Shown: in pieces, positions 1-9,600 of the stretch
How positions within the stretch are numbered: position 1 is the stretch's first letter
Layout: the number at the start of each line of letters is the position of its first letter
Source of the DNA: Pseudomonas mendocina
GTDB taxonomy: Bacteria; Pseudomonadota; Gammaproteobacteria; Pseudomonadales; Pseudomonadaceae
Length of the DNA: 64,000 nucleotides
Assembly: GCF_900636545.1 (NCBI RefSeq)
Contig: NZ_LR134290.1
Coordinates: 5,084,001-5,148,000, forward strand
Reading direction: 5' to 3'
Made by a program: the position numbers and the translations under genes
The notes under the pieces: model-generated
What the model was told of the DNA's origin: nothing
Database searches by the model: none
The model's input: only the letters and a program-made list of their open reading frames with translations

Positions 1-64
1 GCGTGTGCCAGCCGCGCAGGGTGAAGCCGGCAGAGGTGTCATGAGACCAGGGCAGCAGGTGCAT
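1..64 (-). CDS. Partial CDS, possible alpha/beta hydrolase N-terminus
   Basis: The first 21 codons of a minus-strand gene that leaves the window at base 1. The ATG at 64 opens a frame reading MHLLPWSHDTSAGFTLRGWH. From memory, similar N-termini occur on alpha/beta hydrolases next to the CobW-type GTPase in Pseudomonas, so a hydrolase is my best guess. The gene lies 37 bases downstream of the CobW-family gene on the same strand and may share its transcript. No strong ribosome binding site is visible. The fragment is too short for a firm assignment. Confidence 0.4.
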   Translation of the reverse strand, partial: MHLLPWSHDTSAGFTLRGWHT

Positions 65-101
65 GAAAGTTATCCACAACGACGAACGCGCGGCGAGTGT
101 A

Positions 102-1079
102 TCAGCCAGCCAATGGGATTCGGCACGCAGCGAACGAAGCGTTCAGTGCGCTGACGTCCTGCGCCTGATCGAAGATCAGCTCCAGCCGCGAATCCTTGCG
201 CCATTCGCTGGAGCCCCAGTCGGGTAGCGCCTGCGTCTGCAAGGCATTCAGCGAACACCAGCCATCGACACCGTGCAGTACCGCCTTGGCCCGACGCCAG
301 GCCAGTGTCCGCAACCATTGCGAAACCTGCGCGAGGTCGAAGATCTGCTCGGGATGCCAGCGCCAGCCAATGCTCCAGCCCTCGGCCTGAGCCTGCACCT
401 GGCAGATCGGCTCGGCGGTATTAAGCCAGACCTGCGCCAGGGCTGGCGCAGCTGTGGGTAACTCGGCCTCCACCGGCGCAGGTAACGCTTGCGCTGGCAG
501 GCCCGGTAGCAAGGCCAAGTCAAACCGCCCCTGTTCCGTCCAGTGCAGCGGCACGGGCGGCAGGCTCGCGGCAATTCGTACCCGGCTCGCTTCGTCCAGG
601 GACTCGCTCTTGTTCAACAACAGCAGACCCGCCTCATCCAATGCCTGGCGCTGCACGTCCGGCAGCGCCTGACCGCTGACCAACGCGGCGGCATCCAACA
701 CCATCAGTGCCGGTTGCACGGCCAGCAAGCCGCGCCAGGGCGGCTGACGCAACTGTGCCAGCAACTGCGCCGGATGCCCCAGGCCGGACGGCTCGATCAG
801 CAGGCGATCTGGCCTGGCCTTGCGCAGCAGCCGCCCCAGCCCCACCTGAAACGGCGCGCCATTGACGCAGCACAGACAACCACCGGCCACTTCGGCCAGG
901 GCAATGCCATCGTCGCCCTGTTCGAGCAGGGCAGCATCCAGGCCGATCTGGCCGAACTCGTTGATCAGTACCGCCCAGCGTTCACCCGCCGGTTTTTGCG
1001 CCAGCAGGTGACGGATCAGCGTGGTCTTGCCGGCACCGAGCGGGCCGGCAATGAGGTGGGTAGGGATTTGACTGAGCAT
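102..1079 (-). CDS. CobW-family (COG0523) GTPase, putative metallochaperone
   Basis: A 325-residue G3E-family P-loop GTPase. Walker A is GPLGAGKT at residues 12-19, and the metal-binding motif CLCC of COG0523 proteins is at 68-71, followed by LLIEPSGLGHP in the switch region and a C-terminal CobW_C-like domain. Family members hand metals, often zinc, to client enzymes at the cost of GTP. The ATG at 1079 was chosen because it places the P-loop at the usual distance; an upstream TTG at 1127 would add 16 unlikely residues. It is divergent from a small secreted cysteine-rich protein and 0.6 kb from the ZigA/DksA2 zinc genes, suggesting a zinc role. No Zur box is visible directly upstream. Confidence 0.88.
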   Translation of the reverse strand: MLSQIPTHLIAGPLGAGKTTLIRHLLAQKPAGERWAVLINEFGQIGLDAALLEQGDDGIALAEVAGGCLCCVNGAPFQVGLGRLLRKARPDRLLIEPSGLGHPAQLLAQLRQPPWRGLLAVQPALMVLDAAALVSGQALPDVQRQALDEAGLLLLNKSESLDEASRVRIAASLPPVPLHWTEQGRFDLALLPGLPAQALPAPVEAELPTAAPALAQVWLNTAEPICQVQAQAEGWSIGWRWHPEQIFDLAQVSQWLRTLAWRRAKAVLHGVDGWCSLNALQTQALPDWGSSEWRKDSRLELIFDQAQDVSALNASFAACRIPLAG

Positions 1080-1174
1080 GAATTTATGTTCGGTGGTTCG
1101 CCAGACAAGTGCCAGCACAGACTGCAAGGAAGCAGCATGTTAGATTCGCCGGCAGTTTTTCGGGAGTCGAAACG

Positions 1175-1525
1175 ATGCGTGCATGGCTGTTGCTGTTTTC
1201 CCTGCTGCCGGGCCTGGCCCTGGCCGAAGCCTGCGTGGTGCATAGCCAAGCCGAGCGCCTGGACGTGAAGGTCTGCCAGGAGAATCGCAACATTCCAGCC
1301 ACGCTGTTTCGCGACGGCTTCTGCCAGCCGCAGTTGCAGGGGCAGACGGTCGAGGTGGAATTCGTCGAGCAGTGCCCGCAGGGTGCCTATGGCATTTGCC
1401 AGAATGCGCGCGCCGGCAGCGACCTGTACCAGCAGGACATCCACTACTACGGCGTGGCCAGCGACGCGCTGTATCTGGAACCAGCCTGCAAGACGCAATA
1501 TCAGGGCAAGTGGATCAAGCCCTGA
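1175..1525 (+). CDS. Small secreted six-cysteine protein of unknown function
   Basis: A 116-residue protein with a clear signal peptide (MRAWLLLFSLLPGLALA). The mature part has six cysteines spread through about 97 residues, consistent with three disulfides in a periplasmic protein. I do not recognise a functional domain. The ATG at 1175 follows GGGAG at good spacing; the 22 upstream codons in the same frame are unlikely. The gene is divergent from the CobW-family gene and lies in the zinc block, at the place where P. aeruginosa has a comparable hypothetical gene (PA5533, from memory). A zinc-related role is only a guess from position. Confidence 0.75.
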   Translation: MRAWLLLFSLLPGLALAEACVVHSQAERLDVKVCQENRNIPATLFRDGFCQPQLQGQTVEVEFVEQCPQGAYGICQNARAGSDLYQQDIHYYGVASDALYLEPACKTQYQGKWIKP

Positions 1526-1619
1526 CATCAAAGCGTCACCAAAAAAGCGCCTAATGACTGCGGGTACCTCACATGACCCTCATGTCGAGTCACGCGTCGA
1601 CATGATCTCTTGGTGCTTA

Positions 1620-1650
1620 AGGCCGGGGCAGTCGCTCCGGCCTATTTTTT
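1620..1650 (+). terminator. Rho-independent terminator
   Basis: AGGCCGG pairs with CCGGCCT (1620-1626 with 1637-1643), followed by TATTTTTT. It lies about 95 bases after the small secreted protein gene and should end its transcript. Confidence 0.75.
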
Positions 1651-1691
1651 AAGAGCTTGCCGCACCCTACGCAACTCCGATTTCGCGCGAC

Positions 1692-2335
1692 TTATGCCAG
1701 CCAGTCCAGCGTCAGCAGCAGACGTCGCTCGCCGGCCAGCGGTTGCGGCGAGCGATGGATCAGACCACGGCCTTCGTTACCCTGCCATTTCTCGCCCTTG
1801 GCCAGCGCCACATGACCGCTGTCCAGCCGCTGGATCAACGCTTCGTCCTGCGGCTCGGCACCCGGCTGACCAAGCTTGCTGCGCGGCATGGCGCCCTCTT
1901 CCAGCCACTCGCTGCCAACCCCGGCATAGCTGGTGATCAGCCGCAACGGCACGTGGTCGACGTGAAAGCGCGGGCACATGGCCTTGTCCAGCGCCCGCAG
2001 GCGCAGGCCGATAAGCCGGGCGTCGAGCAGGCAGGCATAGGCGCGCACCAGCCAGGCCACGTCGGCGAGAAAGGCCGCCTGGCCCGGCAGGTCGGCGTAC
2101 TGCGCCACCAGGCCGGCAAGATTCGGCTCGTTGTCGGCCTGCGCCAGCTCCAGGGTCATGGACTGCGCCAACGGCTCACCCTGGGCCAGCAGCGTTTCGG
2201 CGAAGTCGGCGATCTGCGCCGGCAGGCGACGCTGCCAGACAGCCAGGTTGACGTCCTCATGCAGCACCTCGCCGAGCACCTGGATGTCCTCGGCCAGCGC
2301 CTGGCGCGGCGGCGCCGGCAGTTTGAGCGCGTACA

Positions 2336-2336
<1 letters not shown>
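1692..2336 (-). CDS. DUF1826 domain protein in the zinc operon
   Basis: A 214-residue protein of the DUF1826 family. The central CPRFHVDHVPLRLITSYAG segment and a later GLIHRSP segment look like ligands of an iron/2-oxoglutarate-type double-stranded beta-helix (HxD and a distal H...R), but no activity has been confirmed to my knowledge. The ATG overlaps the zigA stop (ATGA at 2336), so translation is coupled to the COG0523 GTPase. A 298-codon longer frame exists, but its first 84 codons lie inside zigA and are a shadow. The constant pairing with ZigA suggests DUF1826 is either a client of the metallochaperone or a zinc-sparing enzyme. That role is inference. Confidence 0.82.
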
Positions 2337-3544
<1,208 letters not shown>

Positions 3545-3559
3545 GGAGTGTTCCTCGTT

Positions 3560-3982
3560 TCAGTCACGGTCACGCTGATGTCTTTCGCGCTGCTCCTGGC
3601 GCTCCTTGGCTTCGATGCACAGGGTCGCGGTGGGGCGCAGCAAGAGGCGCTTCAGGCCAATGGGTTCGCCGGTCTCGGCACACCAGCCGTATTCGCCACG
3701 TGCCAGGCGTTCGAGCGCCTGGTCGATCTTGTCCAGCAGCTTCTTCTCCCGTTCCAGCAGGCGCAGCTGCCACTGGCGCTGCTCCTCGGCGGCACCGATA
3801 TCGGCCACATCGCTGCTGGTATCGGGTTGGCGCAGCTCGGTGAATTCCTCCTCGATACGCGCCTGCAACTCGGCTCGCTGAGTCAGCAGCAGCTCGCGAA
3901 AGAACTGCTGCTGGGCGTCGTTCATGTAGTCATCCGCTGGCTGCGCAAGCAGCTCGGCTTCGGTGGGCATAGTCAGAGTCAT
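3560..3982 (-). CDS. dksA2: Zinc-independent DksA paralog DksA2
   Basis: A 140-residue DksA/TraR-family RNA polymerase-binding protein. The zinc-finger region carries Cys101-x2-Thr104 and Cys122-x2-Ala125 instead of four cysteines. From what is known of P. aeruginosa DksA2, this C-T-C-A pattern lets the protein work without zinc. A long coiled coil (about residues 20-95) with acidic residues at the tip (D58, D61) fits entry into the polymerase secondary channel with ppGpp. It is the first gene of dksA2-zigA-DUF1826 and starts 26 bases from the Zur box shared with folE2. No good Shine-Dalgarno precedes the ATG at 3982; an internal ATG four codons later is an alternative. Confidence 0.93.
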   Translation of the reverse strand: MTLTMPTEAELLAQPADDYMNDAQQQFFRELLLTQRAELQARIEEEFTELRQPDTSSDVADIGAAEEQRQWQLRLLEREKKLLDKIDQALERLARGEYGWCAETGEPIGLKRLLLRPTATLCIEAKERQEQRERHQRDRD

Positions 3983-4008
3983 GGGAAATCGGCTGGCTTG
4001 TTTTAATT

Positions 4009-4021
4009 GTTATAACATAAC
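4009..4021. promoter_or_regulatory. Zur box between dksA2 and folE2
   Basis: GTTATAACATAAC is an imperfect palindrome matching the GTTAT-N3-ATAAC core of gamma-proteobacterial Zur operators. It lies 26 bases from the dksA2 start and 32 bases from the folE2 start, in an AT-rich stretch that must hold both promoters. The surrounding 17-mer at 4008-4024 recurs exactly at 42596-42612, upstream of btuB. Both flanking genes encode zinc-independent back-up proteins, which fits Zur repression. Confidence 0.85.
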
Positions 4022-4053
4022 ATTTAATTTTGAAAGCAACTCACGGATTTGCG

Positions 4054-4944
4054 ATGAACGACCAGTTCCTGCCGGATATTGCCGCTCAAGCCACTCACCA
4101 CGACCTGCCACTGGACTGGGTCGGCATGGCCGGTATCGCCCTGCCCATTCGCCTGGCCAGCGCGGCCGTAACCGCCAGCGTCGATATCGGCGTGAGCCTC
4201 GATGATGCCGGCGCACGCGGCATTCACATGTCGCGCCTGTACCTGGCGGCCCAGCGCCTGGTGCATCAGGAACTGGACGTGCCTGCCGTGCTGCAGGTGC
4301 TGGACGATTGCCTGAGCACTCACCAGGCACTGTCCGACAGCGCCACGCTGACGCTGCGTGGCCAGGTGACGCTCGAACGCCCGGCGCTGGTCAGTCCACT
4401 CACAGGCTGGAAGGCCTACCCCTTCGAACTACGTGCCCGGCAGGATGGTCGTGGGGTGAACATGGAACTGCAGGTCGAGGTCGGCTATTCGTCCACCTGC
4501 CCCTGCTCGGCGGCGCTAGCCCGGCAGTTGATTCAGCAACGTTTCGCCGAGACCTTCGCGCGTGAACCGCTGGACTATCTGGAAGTACTCGACTGGCTCG
4601 GCTCGACCCAGGGCATCGTCGCCACGCCGCACAGCCAGCGCAGCACGGCGACCCTGCAGCTGCGCCTGGCGCCCGACTACACCGAGCTGCCCGTGCTGGC
4701 GCTGATCGACAGCGCCGAACAGGCCCTCGGCACGCCGGTGCAGACCGCGGTGAAACGTGCAGACGAACAGGCCTTCGCCCTCGCCAACGGACAGAACCTA
4801 ATGTTCTGCGAGGACGCCGCACGCCGCCTGCACCGCGCCCTGCGCCAACTACCGCAGGCCAGCGCCTTCCGCCTCAAGGTGGTGCATGCGGAAAGCCTTC
4901 ACGCCCACGACGCGGTAGCGGAGAGCTACTGGAACTGGAGTTGA
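4054..4944 (+). CDS. folE2: GTP cyclohydrolase FolE2 (type IB)
   Basis: A 296-residue FolE2, the alternative GTP cyclohydrolase that makes 7,8-dihydroneopterin triphosphate for folate synthesis and, unlike FolE, does not depend on zinc. The diagnostic SSTCPCS motif with the catalytic cysteine is near residues 146-152, and the length is typical. The ATG at 4054 is preferred; a TTG eight codons upstream (4030) is in frame. The Zur box ends 32 bases upstream, so the gene should be switched on when zinc is scarce, together with divergent dksA2-zigA. Confidence 0.93.
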   Translation: MNDQFLPDIAAQATHHDLPLDWVGMAGIALPIRLASAAVTASVDIGVSLDDAGARGIHMSRLYLAAQRLVHQELDVPAVLQVLDDCLSTHQALSDSATLTLRGQVTLERPALVSPLTGWKAYPFELRARQDGRGVNMELQVEVGYSSTCPCSAALARQLIQQRFAETFAREPLDYLEVLDWLGSTQGIVATPHSQRSTATLQLRLAPDYTELPVLALIDSAEQALGTPVQTAVKRADEQAFALANGQNLMFCEDAARRLHRALRQLPQASAFRLKVVHAESLHAHDAVAESYWNWS

Positions 4945-4965
4945 GGCAGGCGCAGCGGTATCGGC

Positions 4966-6867
4966 CTACCAGCCACCGCCGCCACCGCCACCCGCACCGC
5001 CGCCGGAGGAACCGCCGCCGCGAGAAGCGGACGAGCCGGAACTGCTGCCAGAGCTGGAAAAATCATCGGAGGACCGGGGCGCCTCCGGTGGTACGGATGC
5101 GCTCATCAGCACGCGATCCAGGTTCCAGGCAAGGGTTCGGGCCTCACCCGAGGTCATCAGGCTGGTGAAGCCTTGCGGCCGATAATCCACCGCCACAGGC
5201 TCCAGGGTGCCTTTCTGCAGTTCGCTGGTGAAGCGATTCGTCCACTGCTGTTCGACCCCCAGCGCCATGGCGTAGGGCAGATGCCGCTCGTAGAGCGCAA
5301 TGCTCATCACTGGCGCCTGGCCAGCCCGATCCAGCACATCCTTCTCGCCCAGGCTCAGATAATCCCGATAACCTTCCAGCTCATCGAGCAGGCGCCGCCC
5401 GGCAGTGGTTGGTGCACGCAGGAACTTGCGTGCGACTGCGACGATGGCGAACAGTGCCACGCATTGCAGGACCACGCCGCCGCCCGCGAGGCCGGCGGCA
5501 ATACCCAGAGTGCCCAACACGAACAACATGATCACGCCTGCGGCACCTATCGAGCTGCTCATGAATTGAAGCATTGCCGCTGCCAGCACCACTGCTATCA
5601 GCACGAGCCACAACGCATCCTGTGCTGCCTTGGCATCGCTGGTAGACGTCAGCAGCAAGGCGATACCGGCGCTCAGCGCCAGGAAGGCTCCGCACAGCCA
5701 CTGGCCGGTATGGTTGTTGAAGTTGTTCTGCTCGATAACAGCCAAGCTCTTGCGCAAGCCGCCTAGCGCCCTGGCCAGCCGCGGCTCGTAACCTCCCCCC
5801 AGGACCAGTGAGCCGCCCTCTTGCGGAATCAGCGCATTGAGCACTTGCCGTTCATCTTCACGCAGGTCATCGGTTGCCGACTCGGTGCGCGTCAACTGTA
5901 AGCCCTCGGCGTGACGCTGCAGGCTCAACCAGCCACGGATGGCCAGGTCGGTGACCATGATGCTCAGGGCACGCACGCCCTTGCTGTCACCACCAAGGCC
6001 GCGGCGCCAGACGTAACCCGCCATCACCGGGCTGATGCCACGCGACAACTCGAACAGCGGGATGACCACTCCCCTGGCCGGCCCCCGGCCTCTCGCCCAC
6101 CACTGCCTGGCGTAATAGCCTAGCAATACGGCAAATGTCCCCATCAGCAGACTGTGGCGCAGGTTATCGCTCAGCAACCTCAGCAAACGCTCCCACCAAG
6201 CCGGCCGCGTCACCAGGCCAGCCTGCCAGGCAACGGCGACGGTAAAGCCCTCATGCGCATGCAATGGACGATTGGTCGCCATGCGCAGGCGATTGTCTGC
6301 CTGTTCGAGCACCTCGTAATCACCAGCCTGCGAACCGCTATGGCCGGTATAGCCATGCACCGCCTCGATCTGCGCGCCCTTGGGCAGCACGACCTCGACA
6401 CTGGCCGCGCGAATCGGCAGCAACCAGTCATTGCCGGTGACATTCCAATAGAGCTCATCGACGCGGGCGTGATGCAGCAGTTGCGCATCCATGCGGTAGG
6501 TCAGCTCGTAGAGATAGGGGCCGGGCTCGAGTTGCGTGTCTGCGCTGCCCAGGCGCAGGCGAATGCCGTGATCCAGTGCCTGCTGCGCGACGTTTTCCGG
6601 ATGACCGTCACGCGTGGCCGAAATCAGCGTCAGCGGCGTATTGCGCAACAGGCCCTTGCCCAGGCCATAGCGCGTAGGGATATCACGGAAGATACCGCGG
6701 ACGATGGCCTTGCCCTCGGCGACGACCGCGATCCGCTCGCTCACCAGCACCTCGCCATTGGGCTCGACCTGCAGGCGCACGTCATAGGCCTGAATGACCT
6801 CCTCGGCCTGCACGCCGAAGACGCAGAAACAACACAGCAACAGCAGGACTCGCAGTCTTCCTGACAT
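4966..6867 (-). CDS. DUF2207 membrane protein, second copy
   Basis: A 633-residue DUF2207 protein. The signal peptide (MSGRLRVLLLLCCFCVFGVQA) is followed by an extracytoplasmic beta-rich domain (about residues 22-235, including the family-typical ELYWNVTGNDW motif), a membrane segment near 250, a cytoplasmic stretch, a hydrophobic multi-pass region (about 400-480) and a low-complexity Ser/Gly tail ending in GGGGGGGW. The ATG at 6867 follows GGAGAG. It lies 130 bases downstream of a paralog on the same strand, and both follow LemA. Function is unknown; DUF2207 and LemA often occur together and are thought to act at the envelope. Confidence 0.85.
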   Translation of the reverse strand: MSGRLRVLLLLCCFCVFGVQAEEVIQAYDVRLQVEPNGEVLVSERIAVVAEGKAIVRGIFRDIPTRYGLGKGLLRNTPLTLISATRDGHPENVAQQALDHGIRLRLGSADTQLEPGPYLYELTYRMDAQLLHHARVDELYWNVTGNDWLLPIRAASVEVVLPKGAQIEAVHGYTGHSGSQAGDYEVLEQADNRLRMATNRPLHAHEGFTVAVAWQAGLVTRPAWWERLLRLLSDNLRHSLLMGTFAVLLGYYARQWWARGRGPARGVVIPLFELSRGISPVMAGYVWRRGLGGDSKGVRALSIMVTDLAIRGWLSLQRHAEGLQLTRTESATDDLREDERQVLNALIPQEGGSLVLGGGYEPRLARALGGLRKSLAVIEQNNFNNHTGQWLCGAFLALSAGIALLLTSTSDAKAAQDALWLVLIAVVLAAAMLQFMSSSIGAAGVIMLFVLGTLGIAAGLAGGGVVLQCVALFAIVAVARKFLRAPTTAGRRLLDELEGYRDYLSLGEKDVLDRAGQAPVMSIALYERHLPYAMALGVEQQWTNRFTSELQKGTLEPVAVDYRPQGFTSLMTSGEARTLAWNLDRVLMSASVPPEAPRSSDDFSSSGSSSGSSASRGGGSSGGGAGGGGGGGW

Positions 6868-6997
6868 GACACTCTCCTTGATGCGCTTACCTGCGCTCGC
6901 GGCCACCGGCGCGGGCATCACGCGTGAATCGAAGCGGCACCCTACCCGAAGTCTTCCCGCGAGCAAAAGCGAATCACGCACATCGCCGCCACGACCT

Positions 6998-8917
6998 CTA
7001 CCAACCGCCGCCGCCTCCTCCTCCGCCGCCACCGCCGGAGGAACCGCCACCGGATGATCCGCCGCCACTCGACGAACTGCTCGCCGGCGGTGACGAAGCC
7101 AGTGCCGTGGCGCTGCTCAGGCCCGCGGCCAGGGCGCTGCTGAGCGCCTGTGGCGAGCTGTAGCTGCTGCGACTGTGGTACCAGGCCGGCTGATAGTCGC
7201 GCTGCGCAGGATCGATCAGGCCACTGGCCAGGGCGTCACTGAAGCGCGCACTCCATTTGTCTTCCACACCCAGTGCCATGGCGAAGGGCAAGTGGCGTTC
7301 GTACAGGGCGATGCTCATCGCCGGGGCATCAGCCGCCAGCGCCAGGGCGTCCTGCTCTGCCAGTTGCAGGTAGTTGCGATAGCCTTCCAGCGCATCGAGC
7401 AAACGTCGTCCTTCCAGGGTCGGCGCCGGCATCAGGTAATAGAAAATCACCACCAACGCGGCATACAGCACGATCAGTAGCAGCGCTGGCAGGGAAGCTG
7501 CCTCGGCGATCATCAGCAATCCTACCGGAACCGGCCAGGCGAACATCAGCGCGGCGAAGAACAAGGGAATCTTCTTGCCCGAGCTCGGCTGCCGCCGCGC
7601 CAGGTTGAACATGATCAGCGTCGGCACGCCGAAGCCCAGGCCGAACACCAAGCCCGCCATACCGGTAGCGAAATCATCCCCATGGCTGCCCATCACCAGC
7701 ATCACCGCGCTCCCGAGCAGGGCCCACAGCAAGCCCAAGGCCCAGATGCCACGGTTGTTGCTGAACCAGGCCTTGCCCTGCAGCTGCAACTGGTTTTCCA
7801 GCGTGCTCAGCGTATCGGCGAGGCGGGGTTCGTATTTCTTGCCGATAGCGATCGAAGCATCCTGCTTGCCGGCCCTGAACAAGCGGTCGCTCAACTCGCG
7901 ATCCTGCTCATTCAGGTCGTCTCGCACAGCAGCGCGTGACAGGATGAAGCCACTGCGGGGCCTGTCTGCGATCTGCAGGTGTTTGTGGATGGCCATGTCG
8001 GTCAGCCACACGCCAAATGCCCGGGCTGCCGGAAAGGCACCACGCAGCCCACGATGCCAGAGGTAGCCGGCCTGCACCGCGCTCATACCCTGCGGGCCCT
8101 CGAACAGCGGGATGATCACGCCCTTCTGTGGATCGCGGCCAACGCGATTCCAGGCGCTCAGGTAGAACAGCAGCAGGCCGATCAGCAGCAGCGCGCCGAT
8201 GCCCACGCCGAGGTTGTCCAGTAGCGCACGTTTGGCGCTATCCACGGCGCTTGGCCGCGGCACCAGCCCGGCCTGCCAATCGACGGCTATCGTCAGCCCG
8301 TGGTGGGCGGGAAGCTCCGCAGTGGTGGCCAGACGCAGATGATCATCGCCGCGTTCGACGATCTGGAAGTCCTGGCCCTGATCGCCCTGGGCGCCGGTAT
8401 AAGCGGCCAGTTGGCCAATATGCGCGCCCGCCGGCAGGCGCACATCAACCGACGCCTGGCGAATGGGGAAAATCCAGCCGTTGCCGGTGACGTTCCAGTA
8501 CAGCTCGTCGGTGTCGGTGTGATGCAGCAGCGCGCGCCCAACCCGATAGCGCAGCTCGTAGCGATAGCGGCCTGGGTCGAGCAGCGTGTCTGCCGACCCC
8601 AGGTAGAAGCGCACCCAGGCGCCGTTGCGCTCGCTGTGCACGGCCTCTTCATCGCCATCGCGGGTCACGCCCAGCAAGGTGATCGGACTGCTTTGCTCCA
8701 GCCCCATCGGCAGCGCATAGCTGACCGGCAGATCGCGGTAGATGCCACGACGAATGTCGCGGCCTTCGGCGCGCACGGTGATGCGCTCGGTCACCAGCAG
8801 GTTGCCATCCGCCTCGACCTGCAGACTCACGGCAAAATCCTCGATGACCTCCTGCGCCGACACCAGTCCGGGCAACAGGCAGACAATCAGCAACAGGCCA
8901 CGCAACCATCCCTGCAT
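6998..8917 (-). CDS. DUF2207 membrane protein, first copy
   Basis: A 639-residue paralog of the protein at 4966. It has a signal peptide (MQGWLRGLLLIVCLLPGLVSA), the same ELYWNVTGN motif in the exported domain, a membrane segment near residues 240-260, a hydrophobic cluster around 390-500, and a C-terminal tail of Ser/Gly repeats ending in a run of 11 glycines and a tryptophan. The ATG at 8917 follows GGAG and lies two bases after the LemA stop, so the two are almost certainly co-translated. The paralogs have diverged greatly apart from the shared motifs, which argues for an old duplication. Function is unknown. Confidence 0.86.
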   Translation of the reverse strand: MQGWLRGLLLIVCLLPGLVSAQEVIEDFAVSLQVEADGNLLVTERITVRAEGRDIRRGIYRDLPVSYALPMGLEQSSPITLLGVTRDGDEEAVHSERNGAWVRFYLGSADTLLDPGRYRYELRYRVGRALLHHTDTDELYWNVTGNGWIFPIRQASVDVRLPAGAHIGQLAAYTGAQGDQGQDFQIVERGDDHLRLATTAELPAHHGLTIAVDWQAGLVPRPSAVDSAKRALLDNLGVGIGALLLIGLLLFYLSAWNRVGRDPQKGVIIPLFEGPQGMSAVQAGYLWHRGLRGAFPAARAFGVWLTDMAIHKHLQIADRPRSGFILSRAAVRDDLNEQDRELSDRLFRAGKQDASIAIGKKYEPRLADTLSTLENQLQLQGKAWFSNNRGIWALGLLWALLGSAVMLVMGSHGDDFATGMAGLVFGLGFGVPTLIMFNLARRQPSSGKKIPLFFAALMFAWPVPVGLLMIAEAASLPALLLIVLYAALVVIFYYLMPAPTLEGRRLLDALEGYRNYLQLAEQDALALAADAPAMSIALYERHLPFAMALGVEDKWSARFSDALASGLIDPAQRDYQPAWYHSRSSYSSPQALSSALAAGLSSATALASSPPASSSSSGGGSSGGGSSGGGGGGGGGGGW

Positions 8918-8919
8918 GC

Positions 8920-9486
8920 TCAGAACTCCATCTTCGGCGATTGGCCGTCACGCGGGTCATCCAGCGTGAAGTACTCGGCCGGGGTAAAGGAAAACAGGCG
9001 GGCGACCAGGTTGCTCGGCACCGACTCCACCAGCACGTTCAATTCACGCACCGCGCCGTTGTAGTAACGCCGGGCCATCTGGATGTGGTTCTCGACCTCG
9101 CTGATGTTGCCCTGCAACTCAAGAAACTGTTGGTCAGCCTTGAGTTCGGGATAGGCCTCGACCAGGGCGAAGAGCTGGCGCAGCTGGCTGCCCAGTTGCG
9201 CCTCAACCGGGGCGCGCTGGCCCAGCGGCGAATCGGCCAGTTGCACTGCGCGCATGCGCTCCTGCACCAGCGCCTCCAGCGTGCTCTGCTCGTAGTTCAT
9301 GTACTGCCGCACGCATTCCACCAGCGCCGGAATCAGACTGGAGCGGCGCTTGAGTTGCACGTCGATACCGCTGGCGGCTTCGGCCACACGGTGACGATTG
9401 AACACCAGGCGGTTGTAGTAGAAGACCGTCACACCACCGAGCACGAGCAGGATGCCCACGCTCCACCATAAACCCGAATGCTGCAT
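8920..9486 (-). CDS. LemA family protein
   Basis: A 188-residue LemA-family protein: one N-terminal membrane helix (residues about 5-25), then a long helical domain with the conserved LKRRSSLIPALV segment and the family pattern NISEVENHIQMARRYYNGAVRELN. The ATG at 9486 has AAGGAGAA at ideal spacing; the upstream 152 codons in the same frame are antisense to the next gene. It heads the LemA-DUF2207-DUF2207 operon. LemA proteins are poorly characterised anchored proteins usually found with DUF2207 or TPM-domain partners. Confidence 0.92.
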   Translation of the reverse strand: MQHSGLWWSVGILLVLGGVTVFYYNRLVFNRHRVAEAASGIDVQLKRRSSLIPALVECVRQYMNYEQSTLEALVQERMRAVQLADSPLGQRAPVEAQLGSQLRQLFALVEAYPELKADQQFLELQGNISEVENHIQMARRYYNGAVRELNVLVESVPSNLVARLFSFTPAEYFTLDDPRDGQSPKMEF

Positions 9487-9600
9487 ACCTTCTCCTTGTT
9501 GGTCTGTTGTGACAGCCATTGTCCTCATAGCGACACCCCGGGAGGACATCGCATCGTTATGCTCGTATCCTCTAATGCCAGCCTGCCAGCGAGGTCCCCC

